A stretch of DNA of 64,000 nucleotides, taken from the NCBI GenBank assembly GCA_963575745.1, contig CAUYUJ010020163.1, positions 92,501-156,500 on the forward strand, given 5' to 3'. The position numbers and the translations under genes are program-made. Source of the stretch: Prorocentrum cordatum. Lineage: Eukaryota; Sar; Dinophyceae; Prorocentrales; Prorocentraceae. Shown here one piece after another: positions 21,481 through 32,489 of this stretch. Positions within the stretch are counted from its first letter, which is position 1. Every line of letters starts with the position of its first letter. A model generated the notes under the pieces. That model searched no databases. It was not told the origin of the DNA and saw nothing but the letters and a program-made list of their open reading frames with translations.

Positions 21481-21905
21481 GAAGAGGAGGAGGACGAGAG
21501 TGAGGATGTGGATGAAATTGAGGACCAGGAGGAGCAGCAGGACGAGGCAAGCAGGAGGCTAAACAGGGGATTAGGAGCCTGACGGTGAACTGGAGAAAGA
21601 GAAGGCAGAGGATGAGGCGATTGAGGAGGAAGGGCAGCAGAGGTAGCAGTGGCACCAGCAGTAATAAGTTGAAGAGGCGGAGAAGGACGGCGAGGAGTTG
21701 GATGATGAGGAGGAGGACAAGGAGAGAGGAGGGCGAATGATGAGGAGAAGAGGAGACTGAAGGGAGGCAATCTTTTTTCTCTTCTGCCTTCCTGTGCCTC
21801 CTCCCCCCTCCCTCCCTCCTTCCCCCTGCCTCGTTATACCTCTCGCCCCTGGCCCTCGTCTACCTCCTGCTGCCTCCTCTCTCCTCCCTCCTCCCACCTT
21901 CGCTA
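21481..21905 (+). repeat. Purine-rich then pyrimidine-rich low complexity
   Basis: GAGGAGGA-rich to 21,770 and CCTCC-rich from 21,780, a switch of the purine strand. Confidence 0.7.
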
Positions 21906-22590
21906 TACCCATTCCGCCGGAGCAGGACGCTGAAGACTATGCCCATGTTCCAGTGGGTGTCCGCGAGCAGCGTCGAGGGCCTGAAGCTTCCCACCGATCC
22001 GAACCGCCGCACCTTCAGGGCCAGGAGCCCTCCTCTCAAGGGGTAGCGACAGGCTCGCAGGTGCTCGCAGGCTCGCGGGACCGAGCTTCGAAGTTAGGGT
22101 TCCCGACCTTTTCTTCAGATCGCTTAGATGAGGTTCTTGCCGTTACTCAGACGCTTCCCACTCACGCCTTACCTCCCTCTCTCCCCACTCTCCCCCCCTT
22201 TTCCCCCACCCCTCCACCCCTCCCCCCGCACTGGGGGCAACCGCGGGTTCGAAGCTCCCTGAGTCGCGAGTTCGCAGGTTCGAGCTTGGAGTTTTCCTCT
22301 CTGGACGTGTTTGATCTTGTCCTGGGGCGCCCTCCTGGCTACGGCTGGGTCCGCTTCGAAATTCTGGTCAGGAGATGGCAGGGGGTAGAATTGGCCCTGG
22401 GGCTGATAAGGGGCAGCATTACGCAAAGGGGCTTAAAACAGTTCGCCAAATGTTCTGGCGTTCTCGTGTGCCTGAAGGTGTTCCTGCCTCCGGATGCGTC
22501 TCTGCGGTTGCGCCTCTCAAAGAGGCGTCGGGAGGTGTCCAGATCGTCCCAGACGGCCGCCGGAGACACGAGTTAAGACCCGAAAGTCGG
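21906..22590. other. Unassigned unique region
   Basis: A plus-strand open frame (21,794-22,576) crosses it but contains no domain I recognise. A CTCCCTGAGTCGCGAGTTCG/AGGTTCGAGC patch near 22,255 looked tRNA-like but has no cloverleaf. Confidence 0.3.
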
Positions 22591-22594
22591 ACGA

Positions 22595-22900
22595 TCGGAG
22601 GAGGAGGAGGAGGAGGAGGAGGAGGAGGAGGAGGAGGAGGAGGAGGAGGAGGAGGAGGAGGAGGGAGGAGGAGGAGGAGAGGGAGGAGGAGGGAGGAGGA
22701 GGAAGGAGGCAGGGAGGGGAGGAGGAGGAGGTGAGGAGGAGGGAGGAGGAGGAAGAGGAGGAGGAGCGAGGCAGAGGAGGCGGTGGGGAGGAGGAGGAGG
22801 AGATAGGAGAAGGAGGAGGCGGAGGAGGCGGAGGAGGAGGAGGAGGAGGCGGGAGGGGGAGGGGAGGAGGAGCAGTGGCGAGGGGGAGGGGGGAGGGGGG
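22595..22900 (+). repeat. (GGA)n array
   Basis: Purine array preceding family A copy 2. Confidence 0.97.
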
Positions 22901-23450
22901 AGGGCAAGCTAGGTGCGCTCGCGTCATATCTGACATCCTACCCCTCCCTCCCATCCCTTACCATGGCGTAGATCCCCTCTCTACTCGCACAGTCGGATGT
23001 CGAGCAGGGCAATGATCCCGAAAAGGTACGCGATGCATTGTAGAGCACGGCATGGCATGGCGTAGAAGAGCACCGCAAAGCGTAGTATCAACCTAGCATT
23101 GCATTGCATGCCGTGGCATGGCACGGGAAATGACGCCAGCGCTGCAGCGGGAGCACGAGTCGAAACGAGCGGAAGCGCGGAAATGAGGCCAGCGCTGCAG
23201 CGGGAGCACGATTCGGAACGAGCGGAAGCACGGAAATGAGGCCAGCGCTGCAGCGGGAGCACGATTCGGAACGAGCGGGGCCCGAAAATGAGGCCGGCGC
23301 CTCAGCGAGAGCAGCATTTTGAAAACAAATGCAAGCGAAACCCAACTCCGGGGAAACCTGTGTGTAAAAAAACAGTACGCGGGGGGGGGGGTCGAGCACT
23401 TTCAAACCGTCATCAGGGGAAGAGGGAGAGTAGTATTCATATTGAGTAAG
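22901..23450 (+). repeat. Dispersed repeat family A, copy 2
   Basis: Matches 201-1245 in order: GGTGCGCTCGCGTCATATCT at the left, three to four 53-bp units (23,134-23,310) carrying GGGAGCACGATTCGGAACGA, and CGTCATCAGGGG(A)AGAG at the right. GGA arrays flank both ends. Confidence 0.85.
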
Positions 23451-23451
23451 T

Positions 23452-23592
23452 GTGGAGGAGGAGGAGGAGGAGGAGGAGGAGGAGGAGGAGGAGGAGGAGG
23501 AGGGGAGGAGGAGGAGGAAGGAGGAGGAGGAGGGAGAGGGGAGGAGGGGGAGGAGGAGGAGGAGGAGGAGGAGGAGGAGGAGGAGGAGGAGG
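23452..23592 (+). repeat. (GGA)n array
   Basis: Purine array on the right of family A copy 2. Confidence 0.96.
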
Positions 23593-23764
23593 CAGGAGCA
23601 GGGGATAAACCCAGCATTGAGCCCAACTCGCCCATTCCATCGGCACTCGACGTCTGGCCCCCCTGTTTACTGCCTAGGAGCGCCCAGCTTCGCCGTCGGG
23701 GGGTGGGCCGCTGCCGACCTGCTGGCGATGCACGACGATTCCAGGTCGACGCGTGCCCTCCTGA

Positions 23765-23985
23765 GCCCAGTCCCTCTCGGGCCAGACGAAAGGGGTGGAA
23801 AAGGAAAGGAGGGGTTACGAAATCTGCTGCGTGCAGCTGGTTTCAGCCCCACCGAGGGGCCCTGTCCTCGATACATGGCCGCCTCCGGCGCCGGGAGGCG
23901 CTTGGAAAATCAGCTACGTGAGCTGATTCTCAAACCCCCCCTTTGCTATCCCCCCCTTTCGCCCAGCCCGACTCTCCGCCGCGGG
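23765..23985. repeat. Foldback family H, copy 2
   Basis: GGTTACGAAATCTGCTGCGT, CCTCCGGCGCCGGGAGG and AATCAGCTACGTGAGCTGAT follow one another as in 15,290-15,425. The outer arms ACGAAAGGGGTGG and CCCCCCCTTTCGCCC pair. Confidence 0.75.
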
Positions 23986-24149
23986 CAACACGCCTACGGA
24001 CGCCCTCGAAGGCCTCCAGTCTCTCCGCGGGGGTCTGCGGTCTACAGGCGGGCCTCCCGGGGTGCATCGGGAGGCCCGAGGAGGAGCCCAACGCCCGCCC
24101 AGATGCGGAGGATCCCCGAGGAGGACCACCGATCCAGGACCCTGGAACC

Positions 24150-24390
24150 TGGAGGGTTCTCGAGCCTCCGAGGTCCCTCGTTCCTCGAGGACCCTCGGGG
24201 AGCGAGGAGCGAGGGGACCCTCGGGGACCCCCCTCGGGGACCCTCGAGGATCCTCGAGGACCCTCGAGGTCCTCGAGGGCCCCCTCGAGGAGCCTCGGGG
24301 AGGAGGCGAGGATCCTCGAAGAAGCGAGGACCCTCGAGGGTCCTCGAAGAGCGAGGACCCTCGGGGAACGAGGCGCGAGGAGCGCCGGGC
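24150..24390 (+). repeat. 10-bp phased repeat, CCTCGAGGAC type
   Basis: ACCCTCGGGG/CCTCGAGGAT/CCTCGAGGAC returns every 10 or so bp (clearest at 24,238-24,285). Unrelated in sequence to family P but with the same period. Confidence 0.8.
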
Positions 24391-24509
24391 CCCCGCTCGC
24401 CCCGCCGCCCCAGGAGCCGGAGCCGGCGGCGGAGCCGGAGCCCCCAGAGCCCGCCGAAGCTCGCGCCGGGGGAGGTGCCGCTGAAGCTGGCGGGGGAGGC
24501 GCCCGCCTG

Positions 24510-24600
24510 CAGGAGGAGGAGGAGGAGGAGGAGGAGGAGGAGGAGGAGGAGGAGGAGGAGGAGGAGGGGGAGGAGGAGGGGGAGGAGCAGGACCCTGACC
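24510..24600 (+). repeat. (GGA)n array
   Basis: Purine array. Confidence 0.95.
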
Positions 24601-24975
24601 TTCCAGGAGGGCTAAAACATAGCACCGGGCGCCTGCCGCGGCCAACTGTCGCGGGAGGGCTCGAGGCGGCCATATTCTGTTCGGCGCCGCCTCTGCGCGG
24701 TGCCAGCGCTAGACCGACGGATTCTGCGGCGGCAGCCGCGTTGCCAGAGTGCCCCGCTGCAGGGGTCGTTCGGCCGTTCGCGCCAGGGAGCCCAGCTCCG
24801 CAAATGAAGCCGTTTTGGCACGCAAGCGCCGGTGATTCTGTCGGGCCTGGCGGCGGCGCGGAGGGTCCGAGGAGGGCCGCGCGAGGCACAGGTGGTTGGC
24901 CTTCGGGAGGGGCCCTCGTTGCCACGGCTGGGCGCAGCGCGGGAAGCTGGTGACCCCGGGAGGAGTCTAGGGACC
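24601..24975. other. Spacer sharing 110 bp with 27.7 kb
   Basis: 24,846-24,955 (GGCGGCGGCGCGGAGGGTCC, GGCCTTCGGGAGGGGCCCTC, CCACGGCTGGGCGCAGCGCG) matches 27,640-27,748. No gene supported. Confidence 0.5.
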
Positions 24976-24979
24976 GACG

Positions 24980-25215
24980 ATCATTGAGTTGTCGTTGTAG
25001 CATGTCGCCCATCCAGACCTTTGTAAGGCCTCGGGTCCTCGTAGATTGTCCTTTGTAAGCGTATCCTTCGGCCTCCAGCCATTGACATTGTAGCGTGGCC
25101 GCTGGTCACTGATGTTGTAGCGTGTCCTCTGTAAGGCCTCGGGCTGCGCGAAGACACCCCCCGAGGTAGTCCACGCTGGCCTCAGCAGGCGCCCCGAATA
25201 GGTAGTCCCAGCTGG
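24980..25215 (+). repeat. Degenerate tandem, roughly 60-bp units
   Basis: GTTGTAGC(A/G)TGTC and CTTTGTAAG/CTCTGTAAGGCCTCGGG alternate about three times, followed by two copies of GGTAGTCC(A/C)(C/A)GCTGGCCTCA(G/A)CAGG. Confidence 0.7.
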
Positions 25216-25364
25216 CCTCAACAGGTCCCTCGAGCAGTCCAGGGCAGTATCAACACCTGGCGCCGCCTCTGGCGGCGCCCTTGTGGCGCTTCGTGCCCCC
25301 GGGTTGGGGTGTTGAGACCACCTAGGACTACTCGGGGGTCATGTTGTGGCGGTTGGGACTGCTC

Positions 25365-25535
25365 GGGGGGCCTGTTCCTCCTCCCTCCTCCCCCTCCTCC
25401 CTCCTCCCCCTCCTGCTCCTCCTCCTGCTGCTGGTCCTCCTCCTCCTCCTCCTCCTTCTCCTCTTCCTCCTCCTCCTCCTCCTCCTCCTCCTCCTCCTCC
25501 TCCTCCTCCTCCTCCTCCTCCTCCTCCTGACCAGG
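25365..25535 (+). repeat. (CCT)n array
   Basis: Pyrimidine array on the plus strand. Confidence 0.96.
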
Positions 25536-25659
25536 CCAGACAAGTTCGGGGGACCAGGGAGGAGGCCCTGAAGACTTCTCAGTGCGAGGGGCTGGGTGGG
25601 CCGGGGGCCCTCCAGCTCCTCGCCCCCCCCACCCCCCATGCGGGCAGCGCGTCGACTGA

Positions 25660-25840
25660 TTCCTCCCTACCTCCTCCTCCCTCTCTCCGTCCTGCTTCCT
25701 CCTTCTCTCCTTCCCTCCTCCTTCCTCCATCTTCCTCCTCTCCCTCCCTTCTCTCCTATTGCTCTCCTCCCCCTCCTCCCTCCCTCCCTCCCTCCTCCTC
25801 CCTCCCTCCTCCTTCCCTCCACCTCCCTCCTCCGGGGCCC
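25660..25840 (+). repeat. CCTCCCT pyrimidine tract
   Basis: Degenerate CTCC/CTTCC tract. Confidence 0.9.
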
Positions 25841-26055
25841 ATTTCGACCCGCTTGATTCGTTGTCGACTCCGGCCGGCCCAGTCCGATTCGAGACGGTGC
25901 GGCCCAGTGCTTGCGCGTGGCGATGTTGTACAGCCTGGCGCGGCCGATCCGATCCGGTATCGACTCCTTGCCGACGCGGCCCGGCCCAGCCGCACGATGG
26001 CGCACGCTCGGGTCGGATCGGATCCGGTGTACCGATGGGCAGTGTTGGCTTTTCC
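25841..26055. other. Spacer
   Basis: GATCCGAT-rich short palindromic words. No gene supported. Confidence 0.3.
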
Positions 26056-26375
26056 AGTCCTCCCTCTCTCTCGCCCTCTTCCTCCTTCTCCTCCTCCTCC
26101 TCCTCCTCATCCTCCTCCATCCTTCTCCTTCTCCTCCTCCTCCTGACTATCATCATGATTGTCATCATCAGTATAGTCATCATCTTCATCGTCGTCATCA
26201 TCATTAGCATCAGTATCGTCATCTTCAAACTTATCATCAGCATCATCATCGTCATCATCATCACAATCAACAGCATCAGCTTCAACATCATCATCACCCT
26301 CACCATCACCATTATCATCACCATAACCAACACCATCACCATCGCCATCACCATGACCATCACCATCGCTCCTTC
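26056..26375 (+). repeat. (CCT)n followed by degenerate (ATC)n
   Basis: CCT triplets to 26,140, then ATC/ACC triplets to 26,375. Confidence 0.93.
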
Positions 26376-26564
26376 TGTCCTCCCGTTCCTCCTCTTCTCA
26401 TCCCTTGCACTCGTTCCTTCCCCTCATCCCTCCTTCCACCCTCCCTCCCTCCCTCCCTCCTTCCCCCTCCCTTTTGTAATATGATGCTACATGCGGCATC
26501 CGACATCATGTCAAGCTGAGCAGACCCCTGAAGCAAGCTAAAGTGGACTCGAAACAGACCTGAA

Positions 26565-26645
26565 GAGAGAGCCAGATAGAGAAAGAGAAAGAGAGAGAGA
26601 GAGCGAGATACAGACACATAGACAGAGAGAGTGAGAGAGAGGGCC
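26565..26645 (+). repeat. (GA)n tract
   Basis: GAGAGA/AGAAAG dinucleotide-type tract. Confidence 0.9.
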
Positions 26646-27235
26646 GAAGAGCCTTCTGGCTGCCTGGCCGATTATTTGCGGTCGGCAGTTGGCCGTCCTC
26701 CTACTCCTATTCCTCCGCATCCCCCGTATATAGTCCCCCCACACTCGGGATGGAGCAGTCGGCACGAAGACCTCTTACAGACTACAGGCCTGAAGAAACG
26801 AGACCTGGACAACCTTACACGGCAGACATCTATAATTGACAGTGTTTCATCTGCCGTGCGTTGAGGAGGATCAACCCTGAGCAGCGGCGACAACTATACC
26901 GACTCATATATCAAGAAACCACTGAGGACCCTGAGCAGCGCTGTTTAGCCTTCCTACCTGGGATTGGCTTCCCAGGTATTTGAAACAAATGGTTCCGGCT
27001 TGATGCCCATCGGTTTTGCGGCAGGCCTCGACAACAGCCAGCACATTAGGTTTTGCGGACTTTATGATTCCATCTCCCCTGGGTACTCCCTCCAATCAGC
27101 TACACCTCCTCCCGCCCCCTCCAATACCCCCACCTGTCATCTCTTCGTAGCAGAGACACAGACACTGCTAAGGTTTTTTTTTGTTTTTTTTTTTTGTTTT
27201 GGGTTGGGTCGTCGGCCAACCCTCAGCCTTCCTCC
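26646..27235. other. Unassigned unique region
   Basis: About 500 bp of non-repetitive sequence, GC-poorer than its surroundings, ending in poly-T (27,174-27,195). The short frames 26,631-26,864 (plus) and 26,904-27,095 (minus) lack recognisable motifs. Confidence 0.3.
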
Positions 27236-27239
27236 CTTC

Positions 27240-27402
27240 TTACGCTGCTACTCCTCCTCCTCCTCCTCCACCTCCTCGCCTCCTCTTCCTCCTCCTGCTG
27301 CTCCTCCTCCTCCTCCTCCTCCTTCCCTCCCCTCCTCCCCTCCTCCTCCTCCCCTCCTCCTCACTCCTCCTCCTCCTCCTCCTCCTCCTCCTCCTCCGAC
27401 CC
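27240..27402 (+). repeat. (CCT)n array
   Basis: Pyrimidine array. Confidence 0.96.
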
Positions 27403-27539
27403 CCCAGGCTTGGGAGGAGCCGCGCGAGAAGGGCGGCCTCCGCCTCGTGGCGGACGGGCCCGTGGCCCTCGCGAGCAGCGGCGCCGCCTGGGCCCGCCGC
27501 CGCCCCGCCCGCGCCGCCGCCGCCGCGGACGGCCGCCGC

Positions 27540-27665
27540 GGCTGTCGGCGGCCTGCGACGGCCCTCGGCGGCCCTCGGAGGCCCTCCGCGGCTCTCGGCG
27601 CCCTCGGCGGCCCTCGGCGGCCCTCGGCGGCCGTCGGCGGCCCCTGGCGGCGGCGCGGAGGGTCC
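27540..27665 (+). repeat. 10-bp tandem repeat, GGCCCTCGGC
   Basis: About twelve units of GGCCCTCGGC/GGCCCTCGGA/GGCCGTCGGC, nearly all exactly 10 bp. Confidence 0.93.
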
Positions 27666-27814
27666 GCGGAGGGCCGCCGGAGGCAGTGGCAGTGGTGGCC
27701 TTCGGGAGGGGGGCCCTCGCCACGGCTGGCGCAGCGCGGCACATTGGCGGGGTTTCCGGGGATCGATTCTGAACGCCCGGTGTCTCAAGCCGCCTTGCTC
27801 CGAGAGGGGGGGGA

Positions 27815-27945
27815 CGGAGGAGGAGGAGGAGGAGGAGGAGGAGGAGGAGGAGGAAGAGGAGGAGGAGGAGGAGGTTTTTTCTCGACCCATCCCAGGAGAG
27901 AGAGAGAGAGAGAACGGGAGAGAGAGAGAGAGAGAAATAATGATA
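27815..27945 (+). repeat. (GGA)n then (GA)n
   Basis: GGA triplets, a TTTTTTCTCGACCC break, then GAGAGA. Confidence 0.93.
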
Positions 27946-28158
27946 TTATTAGTTTCCTTGAGTTCCCCCAGAAGTTCTCCTTGCTGGGGATGAGTATTTC
28001 TCTCTGCTCTCGTCTTCTCTTCTCCCAGTAAATCTAGTGCTCCCATCATCTTCTCTTCTTCTCTCCCCCATGGTGTTCATCATGCCCGTGGCAGTTCGCC
28101 CATCTGCCGGGGGTCGGGGCCGGGGGGCCCGCGGCGGCGCGCGGAGCGAGCTGTCGCC

Positions 28159-28902
28159 GTGAGACACGCGGTGGTTGACGTGTCAGATGTGTGCAGCCGC
28201 CGTGAGACACGCGATGTGTGTTGCTTTATCTGTGCACAGTTGCGCGAAAGCGCCGTGCAGCGTTTGAGAGGCCTTGGTGGTAGTAGTATTTCCTTTTCGT
28301 CGTCCCTGTTGCCCACGCTTGCAGTTTGGAGGACCAGGCCAACCGGTGTTGCACCATTTGTCCCCCCCCCTCCTCCGCCTCCTCCCCCTCCTCTTTTTTC
28401 AACCTTCGCTTCTCGATCCCGCTTCCAGCAGCGACTGTGTAGACACAAGAGCCTCTATCGAAGTTCATCGCCTTCTTCTTTGCAGTGCAGTCGAAGTGGG
28501 GAGGAGGGGGGTGGACGTTTCGGAGCGTGTCGGCGCCTGTGCCCCTTCCGACTTCCACGGGCGGGGGTCGTCGCGTGCAGTTATGGCATGCAAGGTGCCC
28601 CCCGCGTCTCGAACCGCCTCGGTGCCGAAGGTTTCTTTCGGGTCCGGCCAGGTGGTGTTCATGGAAACGAGGGGGCGTCTGGGCCAACCCTGAGGACATC
28701 CAGGGCCACCCCCCTGTCGACACCCGACCCGTCCGTCCGTCCTTTTTTTCAAGTCGCGCGTTGGGCAGGAGGCCGCGTGGCAGAATTGTGGGGGGGGCAT
28801 CCGGCTCAGACCGTCCCCGACGGCCATGAGCCAACTAGGTCGCGTCATGCATCGGACAAAGGCGGGGAAACCACCCCGGCCCCCACACTGGGCGGTTGCT
28901 GA
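28159..28902 (+). CDS. Hypothetical 247-codon open frame
   Basis: Longest non-repetitive frame between 26 and 34 kb, ATG 28,159 to TGA. The N-terminal part has Cys pairs (DVCSRRETRDVCCFIC) and the centre a Pro run coded by CCT triplets (about residues 69-79). Two overlapping minus-strand frames (28,226-28,834 and 28,465-28,848) are about as long, so strand choice is weak. No domain recognised. It may not be a gene. Confidence 0.2.
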   Translation: MRHAVVDVSDVCSRRETRDVCCFICAQLRESAVQRLRGLGGSSISFSSSLLPTLAVWRTRPTGVAPFVPPPPPPPPPPLFSTFASRSRFQQRLCRHKSLYRSSSPSSLQCSRSGEEGGGRFGACRRLCPFRLPRAGVVACSYGMQGAPRVSNRLGAEGFFRVRPGGVHGNEGASGPTLRTSRATPLSTPDPSVRPFFQVARWAGGRVAELWGGHPAQTVPDGHEPTRSRHASDKGGETTPAPTLGGC

Positions 28903-29164
28903 GCAGCCCCCGCGGTTTACGAAACAGCCCTGCCGTGCCCGATTCCCTCCTCACGCGCGCGTTCGCTAAAGCAAAAATTCGTTGATCAGGGTGTTCATCG
29001 GGCGGTGTTTGTTCCGCCGTGTTGCACACGTGCGTTGGCCCGTTGATTCGCTGGCGGGGGGGGGGGGCCATGAACTGGAGCAGGCACGGGCGTGCGCGAG
29101 GAGGCCTCGGCCGCAGGCCCGGCCCCCTGCCTAGGGGGGCGCGCCCTAACACACACCACCCCGA

Positions 29165-29388
29165 CAGAGCACTCCTCCTCCTCCTCCTGCTCCTCCTCCT
29201 CCTCCTCCGTCTCTTCCTCCTCCTTCTTCTCCTCCTCCTCCTCCTCCTCCTCTCCTCCTCCTCCTCCTCCTCCTCCTCCTCCTCCTCCTCCTCCTCATCC
29301 TCCTCTCCTCCTCCTCCTCCTCCTCCTCCTCCTCCTCCTCCTCCTCCTCCTCCTCCTCCTCCTCCTCCTCCTCCTCCTCTTCAGTCGA
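29165..29388 (+). repeat. (CCT)n array
   Basis: Pyrimidine array, 220 bp. Confidence 0.97.
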
Positions 29389-29645
29389 GGAGCGGGAAGC
29401 TGGCCGGTGAGAGCGCGCAGCCCTGCGTAGTCGTCAGAAGGGGTTTGTTTGCGTGGCCGGGGCGGGGGCGCGACCACGTGCGCGCCACGGTGTCTTTGCA
29501 GTGGGCTGGCGGCCGTGTGGCGCGGATGGGGGCACGGCCACGTGAACGGAAATGCGTTTTTTTGTTGTCACTGGCGCCGGGGCCGTTCGACAGGGCTGAG
29601 GGCACGGTCACGTTCACCGTCGCTTTTTCTTTTGTACAATCTGTA
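29389..29645. other. Spacer
   Basis: CGCGCGACCACGTGCGCG and GGCACGGCCACGTGAACGG are related words. No gene supported. Confidence 0.3.
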
Positions 29646-29649
29646 GAAC

Positions 29650-29815
29650 TATTGCCCCGCCGCTGTCGTTTGTCGGGGTGTTGTTGTCGATGCGGTGCGG
29701 TTGGGCGGCTGCCATCCATTTATCGGAGGAAATATTGCCTCGCCGCCGTCGCCGCTGTCGTTTGTCTGTCCATGCGGTGCGGTTGGGCGGCTGCCATTTA
29801 TCGGAGGCGGTGGGT
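29650..29815 (+). repeat. Tandem duplication, 82 bp
   Basis: TGCGGTGCGGTTGGGCGGCT starts at 29,691 and 29,773. Both units begin CGCCGCTGTCGTTTGTC and end in TTTATCGGAGG. Confidence 0.9.
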
Positions 29816-30130
29816 GGCGGGTCAGAGGCCTCACGGTTGTTGGTTGGGCTCTCGCGGTCGGCCTCGCAGGAGCATTTGGGAGGCAGTTTGGGGGCCTTTT
29901 GTGGGCCGTGTTGGGCCTGGCGCCTCTTGGGGGCATCTTGGGGTGCCTCTTGGGGGCCCCTGGAGGCCCTTTGGGCCTCTTGGGGCGTCCTGGGGGCTTC
30001 TTGGGCCTCTTGGGGCGTCCTGGGGGATTCTTGGGGCTGAAGGCTGGACTTTTCGGTTCCTGGTTCCCTTTTTGGGCCCCTCTTGGGGCCGTCTTGGGCG
30101 CATCTTGGGCTGCCGTGGGGCCATCAGAAC
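29816..30130 (+). repeat. Family P array 2
   Basis: CTTGG returns every 10-11 bp (GGGCCTCTTGGGGCGTCCTG repeated). The block 29,810-30,130 is an inverted match of 2530-2870, including GGTGGCGGGTCAGAGGCCTC against GAGGCCTCTGACCCACCACC. Confidence 0.85.
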
Positions 30131-30665
30131 GGTAATGTGCACCGTCGTGTCTTTTGTATAAAAGAAACAAAGGGTCTTTGCCGTCGGGACAAATGTAACC
30201 AGCACCTGGCATTTTCGGGTTCCCCGCCCACCAGCGGGGTTATTTGCGTTTTGCTCTCTCCAAAAAAGCGCAGAACTTTCTAGCGACACGCCACTCGGTC
30301 AAAGGAGCCACCGCCCACCGCGGGCAACATTGTTCTTCGTACCCAATGTGTCTTGGACTTGTTGTTGGAAGGGACGCGAAAATGCCGATTCGCAGCGGAT
30401 ATGGATAAACATCTAGCCACCGAATGCCCGATGTTTGTCCATATCCACCGCGCCTCTAGTTATTGGGGAATGGAGCCCAGATTTTTCAGACGCAGTGGAT
30501 TTGGACGCACAGTTTGCCCGTGCCTTCGTGTTTGTCTCTCCTGGCCCTTCTCCGTCCTCCTGGGCATGACCGTGGCCAGCAGGGCTGCGACACCAGGCGC
30601 GACGGCCTTTCTCGTCTGCGCAGTCACTCAGCTCTGAGGTCGCCCACGCCTTCGAGTCTCAGGAG
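30131..30665. other. Unique spacer with one hairpin
   Basis: GGATATGGATAAACATC (30,397-30,413) pairs with GATGTTTGTCCATATCC (30,430-30,446), with one mismatch and a 16-nt loop. No gene or RNA family recognised. Confidence 0.55.
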
Positions 30666-30669
30666 CTCT

Positions 30670-31090
30670 GGTCTGAGTGCCCCACTCCTACTCCTCCCCC
30701 TTCTCGCCGTGTTCCCCCCTCCTCCACCTCCGGACCGACTGCGTTCATCTTCCACCCCCATCCCCCTTGCCGTCATCCACCCTTGTCCTCCATTCCCCCA
30801 TCTCTCATCCTTGCCTTTCTGCCCCCTCCTCCACCTCCTTGCCGTCCCCCGCATCATCCACCTTCCTCCTCCTCCTCCTCGTCCTTGTCCTCCTCCTCCT
30901 CCTCCTCCGTAGTGTCCTCCTCCTCCTCCTTGCTGTCCTCCACCTCCGTACCGTGCTCCTCCTCCTCCTCCTCCTCCTCCTCCTCCTCCTCGTCCACCTC
31001 ACCGTCATGGTCCTCATCCTCCTCCCTTATCATCGCCCTCCCTCCTCCTCGGCCCTCCCCCTTCCTGTCCGCCTCCCCCCCTCCACCTCC
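30670..31090 (+). repeat. (CCT)n pyrimidine array
   Basis: CCTCCTCC with CCACC and CGTCC breaks. Confidence 0.94.
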
Positions 31091-31370
31091 TCGCCGCCCC
31101 CCCTCCCGGTCCACGCTTCGCTCTCGGGAGCAGGAGGGGAGGGCGGCGCACCTCCACGCGGGGGCCCCGCGCTGCCGCCAGGCCTACCCGGTCGCGGACG
31201 AGTCCCGTCGCTCGTTCGCGGGAGACGCCGCGCCGCCAGTTGCCGCCGCCGCCGTCGTCGTCGTCGCCGGCGTTGTCGTCGCCGTCGGCGTGGTCGTCCT
31301 CCGCCCTCGTCCTCGTCATCGTGTGTCCTCGTCTCTCCTTCCACGTCCGGCCAAAAGGCATCCTCCATGT
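31091..31370. other. GC-rich spacer
   Basis: Includes a GTC-rich patch (31,240-31,275). No gene supported. Confidence 0.3.
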
Positions 31371-31374
31371 TCCT

Positions 31375-31432
31375 CCTCCTCCTCCTCCTCCTCTTCCTCC
31401 TCCTCCATGCTCCTTCCCCTTCCCCTCAGTCC
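31375..31432 (+). repeat. (CCT)n array
   Basis: Short pyrimidine array. Confidence 0.9.
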
Positions 31433-31564
31433 GCCAAGGTGGGGGGCAGGAGCCGGAAAGGAGAGGCGGAGGAGAGGCAGGAGAAGGGGGGGAGCATTGT
31501 GGAAGGAGGAGGAGGGATCGGGAGGAAAGAGGCGGGAGGTAAGACGATACGTTGGGAGGCAGAG

Positions 31565-31785
31565 CACTGAATAAGAGGAGGAGGAGGAGGAGGAGGAGGA
31601 GGAGGAGGGTGAGGAAGAGGAGAATGGAGGGAGGGGTAGAGTGATGGATGCAACGAGGAAGGAGGAGGGGGGGTGGAGAAGGGGGGAGGAGGACTGGTCG
31701 GCGAGGATGACGGTAGGACAAAGGAGGGGGAAGGAGGAAGATGAGGAGGGGCGGGACGGAGGAGGAGGAGGAGGAGGTGGCGGGT
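31565..31785 (+). repeat. (GGA)n array
   Basis: Degenerate purine array. Confidence 0.9.
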
Positions 31786-32097
31786 TGGACTGATCACGAT
31801 GAGCTGGCTGATCGAGGACCTCGAGGGCAGGGGGATAACAAGCAGGACGAGCAGTAGGATGAGCATGGGCAGCAGGTGGAGGGGGACGAGGACGGGAAGG
31901 AGGAAGACGCAGAGGAAGAGGCGGGGGTGGTAAGTTCTGCTCCCGCCCCGGATCCTGACCCCTAGAGGTGCCCCGAGGTACCCCACGTCCCCCGAGGTCC
32001 CCGAAGGCCCCCAGAGGGCCGAAGAGGACCGAAAAAACGTCCGTCCGAAGACCCCTCCTCGATCTTCGAGGTGGGCCGAGGGCCCAACGTAATTTTG
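31786..32097. other. Spacer with CCCCGAGGTC words
   Basis: 31,965-32,030 repeats CCCCGAGG(T/G) about every 10 bp, a short relative of the phased arrays. Confidence 0.4.
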
Positions 32098-32482
32098 GAG
32101 GGCAGAGGAGCGGTGTCACAGGGCGGCGCGGGGACGAGGACGAGGGCGGGCAGTCGGGGCAGGATGGTAAAAGGCGTCCCCTCCTCGACCGTCGAGCCTC
32201 GAGTCTCGAGGGGGGTTATGATGTTCCAACCTACTTTAGCCTTGATCACCAGAAAGAATGTCGAGCGCACCCCAAAACTCGAGGGTTTTCACGTGTCGGG
32301 CCCTGGGAGACACTCGTCCGACACTGTTTCGACACTCTTTCGACACTTTTCCGGGTGCTCGAAATTATTTCTGGGCTGCGGTCCTTCAGTAGGATGGGAA
32401 CACCATAAGAGGAGGGCCGAGGGCGGTGTCGCAGGGAGGCGCACCGACGGGGAGGAGGGCGGGCAGTCGGAGCAGGAGGGCA
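32098..32482 (+). repeat. Direct duplication, 313 bp apart
   Basis: 32,098-32,166 and 32,411-32,480 share GCGGTGTC(A/G)CAGGG and GGAGGGCGGGCAGTCGG-type sequence. The intervening 240 bp is unique. Confidence 0.7.
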
Positions 32483-32489
32483 GACAAGC

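Noticed and set aside
22235-22285. GGGTTCGAAGCTCC, similar to a tRNA T-arm
   Set aside because: No matching acceptor, D or anticodon stems could be drawn around it; the same holds for GGGTTCGAGTC at 16,950.
25218-26366. 382-codon minus frame, Met/Val then Glu-rich
   Set aside because: ATC and CCT arrays read from the other strand.
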